This document shows positions 1 to 8,882 of a stretch of DNA of 64,000 nucleotides, one piece after another. The stretch spans positions 5,719-69,718 of the forward strand of contig JBCDIM010000016.1 in the NCBI GenBank assembly GCA_038749105.1, written 5' to 3'. A program made the position numbers and the translations under genes. The notes below the pieces were generated by a model that saw only the letters and a list, made by a program, of their open reading frames with translations, was not told the origin of the DNA and did no database searches. Source of the stretch: JBCCOW01 sp038749105 (GTDB taxonomy: Bacteria; Planctomycetota; Phycisphaerae; Phycisphaerales; Phycisphaeraceae). Position 1 is the first letter of the stretch. The number at the start of each line of letters is the position of its first letter.

Positions 1-1059
1 GGCCCCGGCGACGAGGTGGGCCGGGCTCTTGATCTTGTTCCCGATCGCGTCGCGGTCGTAGAACATCCGCGACTTGAACAGGGTCTCAAGCGTCTGCCCG
101 ACGTGGTACGTGTTGCGGAGCAGTTCATCGCCGAGGGTGTTGACCGCCTTGGCGTGATCACTCGGCAGCAGGTCGAGGTACTCGGGGACGTCGGCGACGT
201 AATGCCGGTAGAGCTTGAGCGCGATGTAGCGGGAGGTCACCTTCTGCTTGAGCAGGAGTTGGACGAAGGAGTCGCCGTCGAAGTCGTCGGTTTTGCCGAG
301 GATGGTCTTATCGCCGCCGTCGTGCACGAGCCGGCGGAACTCGAAGTCGTTGTCGAAGCGGTGGTATCCGGTCAGGGCGCGGGCGGCTTCCTTGATGTCA
401 TCCTCGGTGTACTGGCCTTCGCCGAGCGTGAAGAGCTCCATGAACTCGCGGGCCAGGTTCTCGTTGGGGCGTCGGCGGATGTTCCGGTCGTTGTTCAGGA
501 ACAGGATCATCGCCGGGTCGCGGACCATGGCCTTGGCGAGGTCGGCGAAGGAGGCGTTCCCGAAGGCACGGAACGTCTGCTGCTGGCGGTACATGAGGTA
601 AGCGTCGCGGATGTCGCGGTGCCGGGTGGCAAAGTGGCCATGCCAGAGCAGGACGCGCTTCTCCTCAGCGGGGCGGGGCGTGTCGATCATCCGCTGGACC
701 CACCAGCGCTGGAGCTGTGTGAACATCCGGCGGTCCTCGCCGAACGCCTCGACTTTTCGCCGCTGGAACGCGTCGACCGTTGCCTCGTCACCCGCCCGGC
801 GGGCCTTGCGGACTTCCGCCCGCTCCTCGGCGGTCCGCGGCCGGATGATGTCCGGATCGGCGTCGAAATCGCTCAGCCCCGAGGCATCGACCGACTCGTA
901 CCGGGCCAGCCGTTTGGCGGCTTCGTCGAGCCCAAGCCCGTGAAGCTCAGCGATGTCGGCGGGGCTGCCGCCGGTGCCGGCCCGCTCGAGCAGGTGGCGG
1001 GCCATCGTGGGGGTGAAAAAGCGCTTCGGGATGGGCGAGAGGGATGAGGAGATCGCCAT
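1..1059 (-). CDS. DUF1800 domain protein, partial (3' end beyond left edge)
   Basis: Unbroken minus-strand frame from an ATG at 1057-1059 to the window edge, 353 codons. The N-terminus has the DUF1800 opening (FFTPTMARHLLERAGTGGSP), followed by the family's helical repeats and motifs: QRWWVQRMIDTPRPAEEK near residue 140, LLWHGHFA, and ENLAREFMELFTLGEGQYTE near residue 230. The visible C-terminal part ends in IKSPAHLVAGA, a conserved late segment, so only the tail is missing. DUF1800 proteins are common in planctomycetes and usually sit beside a DUF1501 gene, which would lie to the left of the window. The biochemical role is unknown. No signal peptide is evident with this start. The frame is not listed among complete ORFs because its stop lies outside the window. 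Confidence 0.9.
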   Translation of the reverse strand, partial: MAISSSLSPIPKRFFTPTMARHLLERAGTGGSPADIAELHGLGLDEAAKRLARYESVDASGLSDFDADPDIIRPRTAEERAEVRKARRAGDEATVDAFQRRKVEAFGEDRRMFTQLQRWWVQRMIDTPRPAEEKRVLLWHGHFATRHRDIRDAYLMYRQQQTFRAFGNASFADLAKAMVRDPAMILFLNNDRNIRRRPNENLAREFMELFTLGEGQYTEDDIKEAARALTGYHRFDNDFEFRRLVHDGGDKTILGKTDDFDGDSFVQLLLKQKVTSRYIALKLYRHYVADVPEYLDLLPSDHAKAVNTLGDELLRNTYHVGQTLETLFKSRMFYDRDAIGNKIKSPAHLVAGA

Positions 1060-1169
1060 GATAGAGAAAACGAGGAGTTCAGACCGCTATTGCATCGTAC
1101 CATACATTAGTTAACATTTAATTCCAAACGAGCCGTAAGAACAATTCTGAGCTGGCTTTGTGTCCATCT

Positions 1170-2879
1170 TTAACCCGAGAATGTGGGCCGAACGAGGCCG
1201 GCGTGGGTGTCGGCGGGGCTCGCGCCCCCCTCGCGGTGGACCGGCAGCCGGACCTCAAATGTCGTGCCCCGCCCGGGTTCCGACGCGACGCTGATCTTGC
1301 CCTGGTGCTCGTCCACAATCTTCTGGGTCACGACCAGGCCCAAACCCGTCCCGCCGTAGCCCTTGGTGGAGTGGAACGGCTCAAACAACCGGTCGCGGAC
1401 CTGAGGGCTCATGCCTTCGCCATTGTCCGTCACCCGGATCACCACCTCACCGGCCCCGTCCTCGCCGCCACCGGACGGGTCGAACTGCAGCGAAGTGGTG
1501 ACCGCCCCGGCCTCCGGCTCGCAGGCGTCCAGCGCGTTGCTCACCAGGTTCAGCACCGCCTGGTGGATGCCCGATGCCTGCACCGGGGCGGGCGGGACAT
1601 CGTCGTCGTTGTCCAGGATCAGCGCGACCTTCTTCGTGTCGAACTGCTTCTGGATCAGTGCGACGACCTCTTCCAGGATCGGCTGGATGCTCTGCAGGTC
1701 GAGCTCGGGCTTGCGCTGCTTGGAGAACTGCAGCATGTTCATGGTCAGTTCGTAGATGCGCTCGAGATTGCGGGCGACGATCTCCCAGCCGTTGTTGACG
1801 ACTTGCAGGTTGGACTTGCGGAGGCCGAGTTCGACGACGTCGGCGCCGCCGCGCATGCCCTGCAGGATGTTCTTGATCGAGTGCGACAGCGACGCAACCG
1901 TCTGGCCCACCGCAGCAAGCCGTTCAGCCCGGACGCGGGCATCGACCAGCCGGAGGTTCGCCAGCGCCAGCCCGGTCTGCACGCCGATCGCGGTGAGCAG
2001 GTTGAGCTGGTCATCGGTGTAGGTGTAGTTGGCGATCGTAGAGTCGAGGTGGATGACGCCGTAGATCAGGTCTTTGTAGGTGATGGGCACGCACATCGCG
2101 GAGCGGATGCCGTAGGCCTGGACCGAGTCGCCCGTGCCGAAGCGGGTGTCGGTCATCGCGTTGGACGTGAGCACGCCCATGCGTTTGCGGGTCACGTACT
2201 TCACGATCGTTCGGCTATACGTGATCGGCGCCTTCGCGTCGGTGTCCACGCCGCCCGCGCCGACCAGGCGACGCCGGACCGTGACCGGCTCGAGCTTGCT
2301 GTCGGAGTCGCGCGGGTTGTCGTAGAGCAGGATGAACGCGCGGTCGGCAGAGAAGTACTCGTACACCACATCCAACACCCGCTCGTAGAGCTGCTGCTTG
2401 TCTGCGGTGCTGCCGATGGTCGCCAACAGCTCATACATCACCGTGAGCTGGAACTGGGCCGACATCGACGGCTCGGGGGAGGACATCACCATCGAATCCT
2501 CGTTGGCGGCCACCGACGACTCGAGGTTGACCTCGATCTCGCCCTTGCCCGCCCCGCGGACCTGCCCCTGCAGCGGGTTCTTGACCTGGCCCTCACCGAA
2601 CACGATCAGCGAGTTGCCCACCCGGACCTGATCGCCGGCCCGGAGCCGCCTCGGCTCACCCACACGCACACCGTTGACGAACGTGCCGTTGGCGGAGCCC
2701 AGGTCGTTGATGGACCACAGGCCGTGGCCGTTGGGCGTCAGCTCGGCATGGCGGCGGGAGATCGTCTGGTCGGCCAGCTGGATCGCTTCGGAGCTCCGCC
2801 CGAGCAGCTGCGGCTCGTGGTCGGGCATCTCGATGCGTCGGCCCTTGTCGGGGCCCTGGATGACAGTGAGGACGAGCAT
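1170..2879 (-). CDS. FHA-GAF sensor histidine kinase
   Basis: About 569 residues. The ATG at 2879 is preferred over an upstream TTG because a GAGGG ribosome site lies just before it and the FHA fold starts at once. Domains in order: FHA (about 1-95) with the phosphothreonine-binding set GRSS, SRRH and NGTFVNG; a linker; GAF (about 150-310); a dimerisation helix with phospho-accepting His in SLSHSIKN (about residue 333); then HATPase_c with the N box NLVSNALDA, G1 box DNGEGM and G2 box GGTGLGL. There are no membrane segments, so it is cytosolic. The FHA domain suggests input from Ser/Thr phosphorylation. No receiver gene is adjacent; argH lies upstream across a hairpin-rich gap, and the partner could be any regulator in the first 9.5 kb. 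Ligand unknown. Confidence 0.92.
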   Translation of the reverse strand: MLVLTVIQGPDKGRRIEMPDHEPQLLGRSSEAIQLADQTISRRHAELTPNGHGLWSINDLGSANGTFVNGVRVGEPRRLRAGDQVRVGNSLIVFGEGQVKNPLQGQVRGAGKGEIEVNLESSVAANEDSMVMSSPEPSMSAQFQLTVMYELLATIGSTADKQQLYERVLDVVYEYFSADRAFILLYDNPRDSDSKLEPVTVRRRLVGAGGVDTDAKAPITYSRTIVKYVTRKRMGVLTSNAMTDTRFGTGDSVQAYGIRSAMCVPITYKDLIYGVIHLDSTIANYTYTDDQLNLLTAIGVQTGLALANLRLVDARVRAERLAAVGQTVASLSHSIKNILQGMRGGADVVELGLRKSNLQVVNNGWEIVARNLERIYELTMNMLQFSKQRKPELDLQSIQPILEEVVALIQKQFDTKKVALILDNDDDVPPAPVQASGIHQAVLNLVSNALDACEPEAGAVTTSLQFDPSGGGEDGAGEVVIRVTDNGEGMSPQVRDRLFEPFHSTKGYGGTGLGLVVTQKIVDEHQGKISVASEPGRGTTFEVRLPVHREGGASPADTHAGLVRPTFSG

Positions 2880-2903
2880 AAAAACCCTCAAGGCGTATTG
2901 GAA

Positions 2904-2973
2904 CCGGCGAGCCGGCCCGTGTCGGGCCGGAGTGTGCGGGCGGTTGGCCGGGGCGACACGCCCCGGCTCGCCG
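2904..2973. terminator. Nested GC-rich stem-loops between argH and the FHA kinase
   Basis: Two 8-bp hairpins lie side by side: CCGGCCCG/CGGGCCGG with loop TGT (2912-2930) and CCGGGGCG/CGCCCCGG with loop ACA (2948-2966). An outer 11-bp pairing (2905-2915 with 2963-2973) shares bases with the first hairpin, so alternative folds are possible. It could be the argH terminator or an attenuator for the kinase gene. No T-tract follows. Confidence 0.5.
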
Positions 2974-3008
2974 ACGAGAACACTCCTGAACGCATCGATG
3001 ATACCGGG

Positions 3009-4436
3009 CTACTCGGCGTCGCCGTTCAGCCGTTCTTTCCACTCAGCGAGCTGTTCGCGGAAGCCGGTCAGGCCTGCGTTGCCGGCGGTCTGGTAACGCT
3101 TCACCACGTTCTCGGGGCCGAGCCAGTCGTAGACATCATCGGTGACGACCGCGTCATTCCCGGCCGCTTCGACGGCCGCGTTCATCTCATCCACGCTGAG
3201 CTGTTCGAGCTTGTAGCGGTCGGTTTCGTCGCACTGGCGGACGAGCGCGCCGACGATCTGGTGGGCGGTGCGGAAGGCGACGCCCTTCGTGACCAGGTAC
3301 TCGGCGAGGCTGGTCGCGTCGAGGTAGCCGCGGTCGAGGCCTTGCTTGATGCGGGCTTCGTTGAAGGTGGTGGTGCGGACGATGCCGGCGGCGATGTCGA
3401 GGCAGTCGCAGACGGTGTCGTAGGCGCTGAACAGATGGCGTTTGTCTTCCTGGAGGTCGCGGTTGTAGCCGATGGTCAGGCCCTTGCACATGGTGAGCAG
3501 GGCGACGAGCGAGCCGTAGACCTGGCCGGTCTTGCCGCGGATGAGCTCGAGCATGTCGGGGTTGCGTTTCTGCGGCATCATCGACGAGCCGGTGGTGTAG
3601 GCGTCGCCGAGGGTGATGAAGCCGAACTCGGTGGAGTTGTAGATGATCCACTGCTCGGCCCAGCGGGAGAGCCAGAGCGAGGTCATGGATAAGGCGTAGG
3701 TGAAGTCGATCGTCGAGTCGCGTGATGCGGTGGAGTACATGCTGTTGTCGTTGGCATAGACCAAGCCAAGCTGTTTACAGGTCATGTCTCGATCGAGTGG
3801 GAGCGATGAGCCAGCGATTGCCCCAGAACCTAGCGGCGAGTCGAAGCTTGTCGAAACACCTGTAAACCGCTCGGTCTTGATGTGCGAGAACGCATCGACC
3901 CAAGCCATCATCTCACCGCCAGCCACGATGGGTTGAGCACGCTGAAGGTGGGTAAAAGAAGGCATGACAACATGCCCATACTGCTCAGCAAGGCTGATAA
4001 AGCCATGCAACAGATGATCGAGCTTGGGCTGAATCACGTTGACGACCACATCGTTAATCCAGATATTGATGTCAGTCGCCACCTGATCGTTCCGGCTGCG
4101 CCCCGTGTGGAGCTTTCTCCCGGGCTCACCGATCTTTTCGATCAAGGCGGCCTCGACGCACATGTGGACGTCTTCGAGCTCGATCTTCCAGCCGGGCCAG
4201 GCTTCGCCTTGTTCGTCGATCTCGGACTTGATGGCGTTGAGGCCGGTGGTGATGGCGGAGAGCTCATCGTCGGTGAGGAGGCCGACGTGGTGGAGCATGG
4301 TGGCGTGGGCGATGGACCCGGCGATGTCGTGGGGATAGAGACGCTGATCGATGTCGAGGGAGGCGACGAATCGGGTGGCGACGGGGTCGGCCTCGCTGCC
4401 GGAGGACTTGGCGTGTTCCCAGGGTTTCTGGCTCAT
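3009..4436 (-). CDS. argH: Argininosuccinate lyase
   Basis: 475 residues, the usual length. It cleaves L-argininosuccinate to arginine and fumarate, the last step of arginine biosynthesis, as a cytosolic homotetramer. Family signatures are intact: the substrate loop TGRSRNDQVATD (112-123), the catalytic His in SFTHLQRAQP (about 163), and the fumarase/lyase signature GSSMMPQKRNPD (283-294) with the catalytic serine loop. The start is an ATG; no other arg gene is visible on either side. The 3' side leads into a hairpin cluster that may separate it from the downstream histidine kinase. Very secure call. Confidence 0.98.
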   Translation of the reverse strand: MSQKPWEHAKSSGSEADPVATRFVASLDIDQRLYPHDIAGSIAHATMLHHVGLLTDDELSAITTGLNAIKSEIDEQGEAWPGWKIELEDVHMCVEAALIEKIGEPGRKLHTGRSRNDQVATDINIWINDVVVNVIQPKLDHLLHGFISLAEQYGHVVMPSFTHLQRAQPIVAGGEMMAWVDAFSHIKTERFTGVSTSFDSPLGSGAIAGSSLPLDRDMTCKQLGLVYANDNSMYSTASRDSTIDFTYALSMTSLWLSRWAEQWIIYNSTEFGFITLGDAYTTGSSMMPQKRNPDMLELIRGKTGQVYGSLVALLTMCKGLTIGYNRDLQEDKRHLFSAYDTVCDCLDIAAGIVRTTTFNEARIKQGLDRGYLDATSLAEYLVTKGVAFRTAHQIVGALVRQCDETDRYKLEQLSVDEMNAAVEAAGNDAVVTDDVYDWLGPENVVKRYQTAGNAGLTGFREQLAEWKERLNGDAE

Positions 4437-4489
4437 CGGCGGATGATACGGGAAGGGGTTCCGCGCGATGGAGGGTTGGAGGATGCAAC

Positions 4490-4571
4490 AGCCGGCCCGC
4501 TACGCGGGGCGGGCGGGTGGCAGGTGCGTTCGTGATGTCGAGTGCATCACTGAACCGCGTCGCGTAGCGAC
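4490..4571. other. Intergenic hairpins upstream of argH
   Basis: The 167-nt gap between argH and the next gene holds an imperfect GC stem around the CTACG loop at 4495-4510 and a perfect short stem GTCGC-GTA-GCGAC at 4559-4571. The latter lies just past the stop of the receiver-domain gene, so it is a plausible terminator for that gene. No promoter is clear. Confidence 0.35.
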
Positions 4572-4603
4572 CCGGCTATGGCATAGAGAAGATGGGGCGT
4601 GGG

Positions 4604-5830
4604 TTAAAGCGGGAGGCCGCCGTCGTCGTCTTCGTCGAAGGGGTTGTCGTCGTCACCGGACCACTCGGCGGTGCCCCAGTCGTCGGTGTCGGGCTCAGAG
4701 GGCTCGGTGTCGAAGAGGGCAGGGTCGGGCAGGTGGCGGTGGTGGATGCGGATGAGCCGGGCGAGCGTTTCGCCGAGGATCGGGGCCAAGGCCCGGCAGG
4801 CGTTGACGACCTCATCGGGGAAGGGCGTCTCGGCGTCGCGGAACAGGCAGAGCACGGCCAGCGACTCGTCGTCGGTCCGGGCGGCAAACGCGATCACTTC
4901 GGCATCGGCGAGATAGGCGGCGTCGTCGCCGATCCACCGTTCGATCGCCGCGTTATCACGGAGGTGGATCAGCTCGTCGCTGGTGCTGGTGTCGGCGACC
5001 TTCGGGGCCAGGACGTCGGCGAGGTGCTGCAGGAGCATGTCGGCGGACTCGGCGGTACAGTCGTGGTTGACGTAGCCGCCGAGGGAGAACTCGTCCATGG
5101 AGCAGGGCAGGAAGACGGCCGCGTTGGACGGGCCGGACTGCCCGACGAGCCATTCGAGGGTCTTGCGGATGACCTGCTCGAGGTCGAGCTCTTCGGACAG
5201 GACATCCTCGACGGTGCGGGTGTCGTCGACGACGCCCTTCATCTGGACGGCCAGCTCCTGGTAGGCGGTGACCAGGTCGTTGCAGAGCGTGTCGACCTGG
5301 CCGGCCACTTCGAGGCGGGCGTCGTTGAGGCGTTTGCAGAGCTTCTTGAGGCGGCGGACCCGGCGGGCGAGCTTGGCGTCTTTGCGCTGCTTGGCGAGGG
5401 TGTGGGCGAGGCGGTCGGTGAGCTCATTGGTGGTGAGCTCGGGCTTGACCAGGAAGTCGGCGGCGCCGGCGGCGAGGGCCTTGCGGGCGGCGTCGAAGTC
5501 GGCGCTGGCCCCGGCGATGAGGGTGGCAACCGCGGGCTTGCTGGGGGAGGGCGCATCGGCGAGCTCGGCAGCCAGCTCGTAGCCGTCGCCATCGGGGAGG
5601 GCGGGGTCGATGATGGCGAGGTCGATGCGCTGGCTATCGACGAGGTCGCGGGCGACGGCGAGGGAGCCGGCCTGGATGATGTCGAGGGTCTGGCCGTCGG
5701 GCCGGCAGTCCCGGAGCAGGGCGGGGACGCGGGTGTCGCGGTCCACGACGAGGACCCGTGCGGGTCGTCGGGACGGGTGGACGGCAGCGGTGTCGGTCGA
5801 TGAGTCGTTCAAGGCTTTCTCCCAGTCCAC
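4604..5830 (-). CDS. Receiver domain-coiled coil-GAF-like signalling protein
   Basis: 408 residues from a GTG at 5830; a TTG at 5812 preceded by GGGAG is an equally good start. Residues about 24-145 form a response-regulator receiver: acidic pair in VVDRD (30/32), phospho-acceptor D75 in LAIIDPALPDG, and K129 in FLVKP. The usual switch Thr/Ser appears to be Ile/Ala in TLIAGAS. A basic coiled coil follows (about 145-215), then a region of about 160 residues resembling a GAF fold, and a strongly acidic tail (from about 385). There is no DNA-binding or catalytic output domain, so it may act by protein contact. It lies on the same strand as argH and two kinases but with a wide upstream gap. The GAF assignment is tentative; the receiver is firm. 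Confidence 0.82.
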   Translation of the reverse strand: MDWEKALNDSSTDTAAVHPSRRPARVLVVDRDTRVPALLRDCRPDGQTLDIIQAGSLAVARDLVDSQRIDLAIIDPALPDGDGYELAAELADAPSPSKPAVATLIAGASADFDAARKALAAGAADFLVKPELTTNELTDRLAHTLAKQRKDAKLARRVRRLKKLCKRLNDARLEVAGQVDTLCNDLVTAYQELAVQMKGVVDDTRTVEDVLSEELDLEQVIRKTLEWLVGQSGPSNAAVFLPCSMDEFSLGGYVNHDCTAESADMLLQHLADVLAPKVADTSTSDELIHLRDNAAIERWIGDDAAYLADAEVIAFAARTDDESLAVLCLFRDAETPFPDEVVNACRALAPILGETLARLIRIHHRHLPDPALFDTEPSEPDTDDWGTAEWSGDDDNPFDEDDDGGLPL

Positions 5831-6181
5831 GCGGGGGCAGCACGGCTATTGCTCGCTGGCGTGGGCTACGGGAGAGATCGGCGCGGGGGTGATGCGGTTT
5901 GAGTCACGTCGCCGCGCAAATGCTTGCCGGAGCGTTGAGTTGGCGGGTCGTGACGGCTGGGGGGTAACGGCCGGGGACGTTGCGGGTCCGGCAAGCCGGG
6001 CGTTATGGGGTAACCGATAGGACGCCGTGAGGGGATTGGAGACTACGGGTAGCCGGCAATGCCCCCTCTGCGCTCGGCTTGGTCGGGACTGCCTGGAGAG
6101 GGCGTGTATCGTTTGAGCCGGCATGGGGCAAAGGGTTCACCGCGTGCCCCCCGGCAGAGCCGAGGGCTAAAAGGGTTTGTT
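5831..6181. other. 351-nt gene-free stretch
   Basis: No ORF here has support from composition or similarity. It lies between the start of the receiver protein (minus) and the small gene at 6182 (plus), so it should contain both promoters, though no convincing -35/-10 pair was found in the GC-rich sequence. It contains one copy of the dispersed GGCTCTGCC hairpin repeat (6145-6170). Confidence 0.5.
6145..6170 (-). repeat. Dispersed hairpin repeat, copy A
   Basis: Read on the minus strand it is TTAGCCC-TCGGCTCTGCCGG-GGGGCA: a GC stem around a TCTG loop, opening with TTAGCCC and ending in GGGGCA. Two close relatives occur at 19502-19526 and 20915-20940. It resembles a terminator-like palindromic repeat and lies just upstream of the small gene at 6182. 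Confidence 0.6.
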
Positions 6182-6463
6182 ATGGACGACATGGATTGGC
6201 GACGGTTCGCGGCGGAAGATCCTATTCGATGGCGTGGCGATCCGGAGGATGACTGTGTTTGCTACTGGGCGGGGTTGTTGCTTCGGGCGGAGCAGATGGA
6301 TGAAGACTCGTGGTGGTGGGCGGTGTATGACGGGGACAAGCAGGTGAATTCGTCGGACAATGAGCCGTTCTCGCATCGCCCCGAGCCATGCAGGTCGGGA
6401 GAGCAGGCGCGGGCGGCGGCGGAGCGCGCGGCGCGGCGGTGGCTGGGTTTGATGGAGAGGTGA
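6182..6463 (+). CDS. Small acidic, Trp-rich hypothetical protein
   Basis: 93 residues from ATG 6182; AAAAGGG eight bases upstream is a good ribosome site, which decides this start over the longer open frame from 6059. Family not recognised. It has several tryptophans (DSWWWAVYDG), an acidic N-terminal half, and an Ala/Arg helix with GEQARAAAERAARRWLG at the end, a layout seen in small cytosolic proteins with a short beta sheet followed by a helix. No signal peptide or membrane segment. It converges on the HDOD kinase gene, with stops only 3 nt apart. Function cannot be inferred. Confidence 0.65.
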   Translation: MDDMDWRRFAAEDPIRWRGDPEDDCVCYWAGLLLRAEQMDEDSWWWAVYDGDKQVNSSDNEPFSHRPEPCRSGEQARAAAERAARRWLGLMER

Positions 6464-6466
6464 GGG

Positions 6467-8782
6467 TTAGACCGGTTCGGCGAGGGGGAGGATGAGGGTA
6501 GCGGTGGTACCGGAGCCGGGGGTGGAGGTGAGTCGGACTTCGCCATCGTGGGCCGCGGCGAGCTGCTGGACACGGGGCAGGCCCATGCCGACCTGCCGGC
6601 CGGCGGGTTTGGCGGAAAAGAACGGGTCGAGGGCGTGCTGCAGCGTGTCGGGGTCCATGCCGTCGCCGTCGTCGATGACGGAGATGAACAGGGCGGGCTC
6701 GCCGTGCGGCCCCCAGGGTTTGCTGTTGGCGGTAACCGAGAGCGCTTCCTTAGGGTTGGACTGGAGCGCGTTGAGCAGCAGCTCGGTGACGGCCCGGGCG
6801 ACCTGATCGCCGTCGAGCAGGGCGGAGGACAGGTCATCACCCAGTGTGAGGTAGATGTCGATCTCGGCCTGCCGCTTCCGGCGGGTCGACTTGACCTTGC
6901 GGACGATGGTGTCGAGCAGGGCGGCGGCGTCGACGGGCTTGCGGTCGGCCTTGGGCGGCTCGGCGAACATGTGCAGGCAGGTGATCAGGTCCGAAAGCCG
7001 GTGGGCTTCGCGGAAGATCTGCTGGGCGGCGGCCTGGTTTTTGGAGCCGCCTTCGAGGGACATAGACAAGAGCTGCGATCGGCCGGAGATGACGGCAAGC
7101 GGGTTGTTCATCTCGTGGGCGGCGCCGGCGGCCATCTCGCCGAGGCGGGCCATGGAGGCTTGTTTGAGCAGCGTGTCTTGGGCGTCTTGCAGGGCGGTGT
7201 TGGCTTCGGCGAGCTGTTCGCCGAGTCGGCGGGCGCCGTCGTGCTGCGCGGCTGCGGCGATCGCGGCACCCCAGGTGCGGGTCAGCGGCGTGAGGATCGA
7301 GGCGACGGGCAGAGCAGGGCGGTCGTGCAGCAGCAACGCAGCGGTCCCCCAGCCCGAGGCGAGCGGAAGCATCTCGATCTCTCGGAGGTCATCGGCCTCC
7401 ATCAGTTCGTCGGCGACCCAGGGCAACACACCGGTGAGGGACATGCTGCCCGAGGAGCCGGTGGCTTCGGTATCCAGAGCACGGAGGTCGGGCGCGGCCG
7501 GCGGTTGATCGAGGACCTTTGCGTCGAGGGGTTCGCCCTCGGGGGTGTACCTGCAGAGCAGCCAGGCGGCGGGCTCGTCGGGGGTTTCGGGCAGGGGGTG
7601 GAGCAGGGCGTAGAAGCCGGGCCCAAAGAGCTCGGCGGCACAGCGTGCGGCGCGGTCGAGCAGGTCTTGCACGGATCGGCCGGGGGTCGCCAGGGCGTGG
7701 AAGTCGGCGATGGACTGGAGGACGCGGGCCTGGATCGCGGCGGCGCGGGAGCGGTGGTCGAGGGTGGCGTTGAGCTTGCCGAGGGCGGCGTTGGCCTTCT
7801 GGATGGAGGCGAAGAACTGCTCACGGGACGGCAGCTCGTGCATGCCCAGGGCTTTGCCGCGTTCTTCGAGTGCGGGGTAGAGGTCTTGGGTGGCGGCGTG
7901 GACGAGGTCGAGGTCGAAGCCGAGCTGCTGGGCGAGGGCGTCGGGGTCGGGGGTCAGGGGGTGGTTGCCGGAGTAGCCGATGTGCTGGGCGCGGGCGATG
8001 GCGTCGGCGAGCTGGATCAGCCCGACCAGCCGTTGATGGGGCAGGGCGGGAAGAGACGCGAACGGCGAGCCGTGGAGCCAGATGCAGTCTTGGAGGGCGA
8101 GCGGCAGGCCCCACTGCTCGGCCAAGCGTTTGCCCGCCGTGTGGTGGTCGATGCCGATGAGCTGGCGTTCGTAGGTGGCGATGTTGCCCTGGTGTGCGGC
8201 CGCGAGGGCGACGCACTTGGCGTAAGACTTGGGCAGCGCCAGGTCGAGAGCGAGCTTGCCCACATCATGAAGCAGCCCGCAGACGAAGGCCTCGTCGGGG
8301 TTGAGTTCGGGGTCGCGATGGGCCTTGGCGAGCATCTCGGCGGCGACAGCCACCGCGAGGGAATGCGACCAGAACCCGGCGCGGTCAAAGCCGGGCGTTT
8401 CGGGCTCGGCGTTATCCCGTTGTGGCGTCAGGCTGCGGCGGTCATCCGCGTCCTGATGCTGCTGCTGGAAGAGCTCAAAGACCTTGAGCGACAGCACCGC
8501 GTTGCGGACCGTGTTGAAGCCGAGCAGCACCACGGCCCGCTCGACCGACATCACCGGCTGGTTTCCGTCGCGGACGCCCCGGTCGGCGGTACGGCAGAGC
8601 GAGAGGATCTTGGCGGTGAGCGGCGGGTCGGCGGAGATCAGCTCGACGACCTCACGGGTCTCGGAGGCGTCGGAAGCGGTGAGCTGGAGCAGACGGGTAG
8701 CGATGGCCGGCAGGGTCGGGAGGGTGTCGATCTGCCGGAGGATGAGCTCGAGTCGTCTGGGCTGGGAGACTTCGGAAACCAT
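6467..8782 (-). CDS. HDOD-GAF-histidine kinase
   Basis: 771 residues from ATG 8782. An HDOD domain (about 15-300) comes first, keeping the motifs LLHDVGK (171-177) and DHHTAGK (212-218), which resemble the metal sites of true HD phosphohydrolases. A GAF-like region follows (about 350-515), then a coiled coil. The kinase core has His556 in GAAHEMNNPLAVISG, an N box (ELLLNALQSNP), a G1 box (DDGDGMD) and GMGLPRVQQL in place of a classic G2 box. No membrane segments. The gene lies 100 nt downstream of the HTH-receiver gene on the same strand and is likely co-transcribed, making that regulator its best partner. The spacer holds an inverted heptamer-repeat array. HDOD proteins act in signalling; whether this one has any hydrolase activity is unknown. 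Confidence 0.9.
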   Translation of the reverse strand: MVSEVSQPRRLELILRQIDTLPTLPAIATRLLQLTASDASETREVVELISADPPLTAKILSLCRTADRGVRDGNQPVMSVERAVVLLGFNTVRNAVLSLKVFELFQQQHQDADDRRSLTPQRDNAEPETPGFDRAGFWSHSLAVAVAAEMLAKAHRDPELNPDEAFVCGLLHDVGKLALDLALPKSYAKCVALAAAHQGNIATYERQLIGIDHHTAGKRLAEQWGLPLALQDCIWLHGSPFASLPALPHQRLVGLIQLADAIARAQHIGYSGNHPLTPDPDALAQQLGFDLDLVHAATQDLYPALEERGKALGMHELPSREQFFASIQKANAALGKLNATLDHRSRAAAIQARVLQSIADFHALATPGRSVQDLLDRAARCAAELFGPGFYALLHPLPETPDEPAAWLLCRYTPEGEPLDAKVLDQPPAAPDLRALDTEATGSSGSMSLTGVLPWVADELMEADDLREIEMLPLASGWGTAALLLHDRPALPVASILTPLTRTWGAAIAAAAQHDGARRLGEQLAEANTALQDAQDTLLKQASMARLGEMAAGAAHEMNNPLAVISGRSQLLSMSLEGGSKNQAAAQQIFREAHRLSDLITCLHMFAEPPKADRKPVDAAALLDTIVRKVKSTRRKRQAEIDIYLTLGDDLSSALLDGDQVARAVTELLLNALQSNPKEALSVTANSKPWGPHGEPALFISVIDDGDGMDPDTLQHALDPFFSAKPAGRQVGMGLPRVQQLAAAHDGEVRLTSTPGSGTTATLILPLAEPV

Positions 8783-8787
8783 GGGTT

Positions 8788-8880
8788 TAGAAGTTGGAAG
8801 CTGGAATTTGGAAGTTGGAAGTGGTGATCTAGGGAAGAGTGCGGCTCTTCTGGATTCCAGCTTCTAACTTCTAGCTTCTT
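8788..8880. repeat. Inverted arrays of a degenerate 7-nt repeat
   Basis: Five tandem heptamers of form TGGAAGY run from 8788 to 8822 (TAGAAGT, TGGAAGC, TGGAATT, TGGAAGT, TGGAAGT). About four inverted copies occupy 8850-8880. Between them is a GAAGAG-TGCGG-CTCTTC hairpin (8834-8850). The arms can pair for about 18 nt with one mismatch, giving a long cruciform in the spacer between two probably co-transcribed signalling genes. Confidence 0.85.
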
Positions 8881-8882
8881 CA

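Noticed and set aside
1158..3692. Plus-strand open frame of 844 codons opposite the FHA kinase and argH
   Set aside because: It is the mirror of two clearly conserved genes; the protein is Arg/Val/Leu-rich without motifs, typical of antisense frames in GC-rich DNA.
6548..8827. Plus-strand open frame of 759 codons opposite the HDOD kinase
   Set aside because: Gly/Val/Glu-rich shadow with no recognisable domain; the minus-strand protein has complete HDOD and kinase motifs.
8788..8880. CRISPR array
   Set aside because: Units are 7 nt without spacers and the arms are inverted; no cas genes are present.
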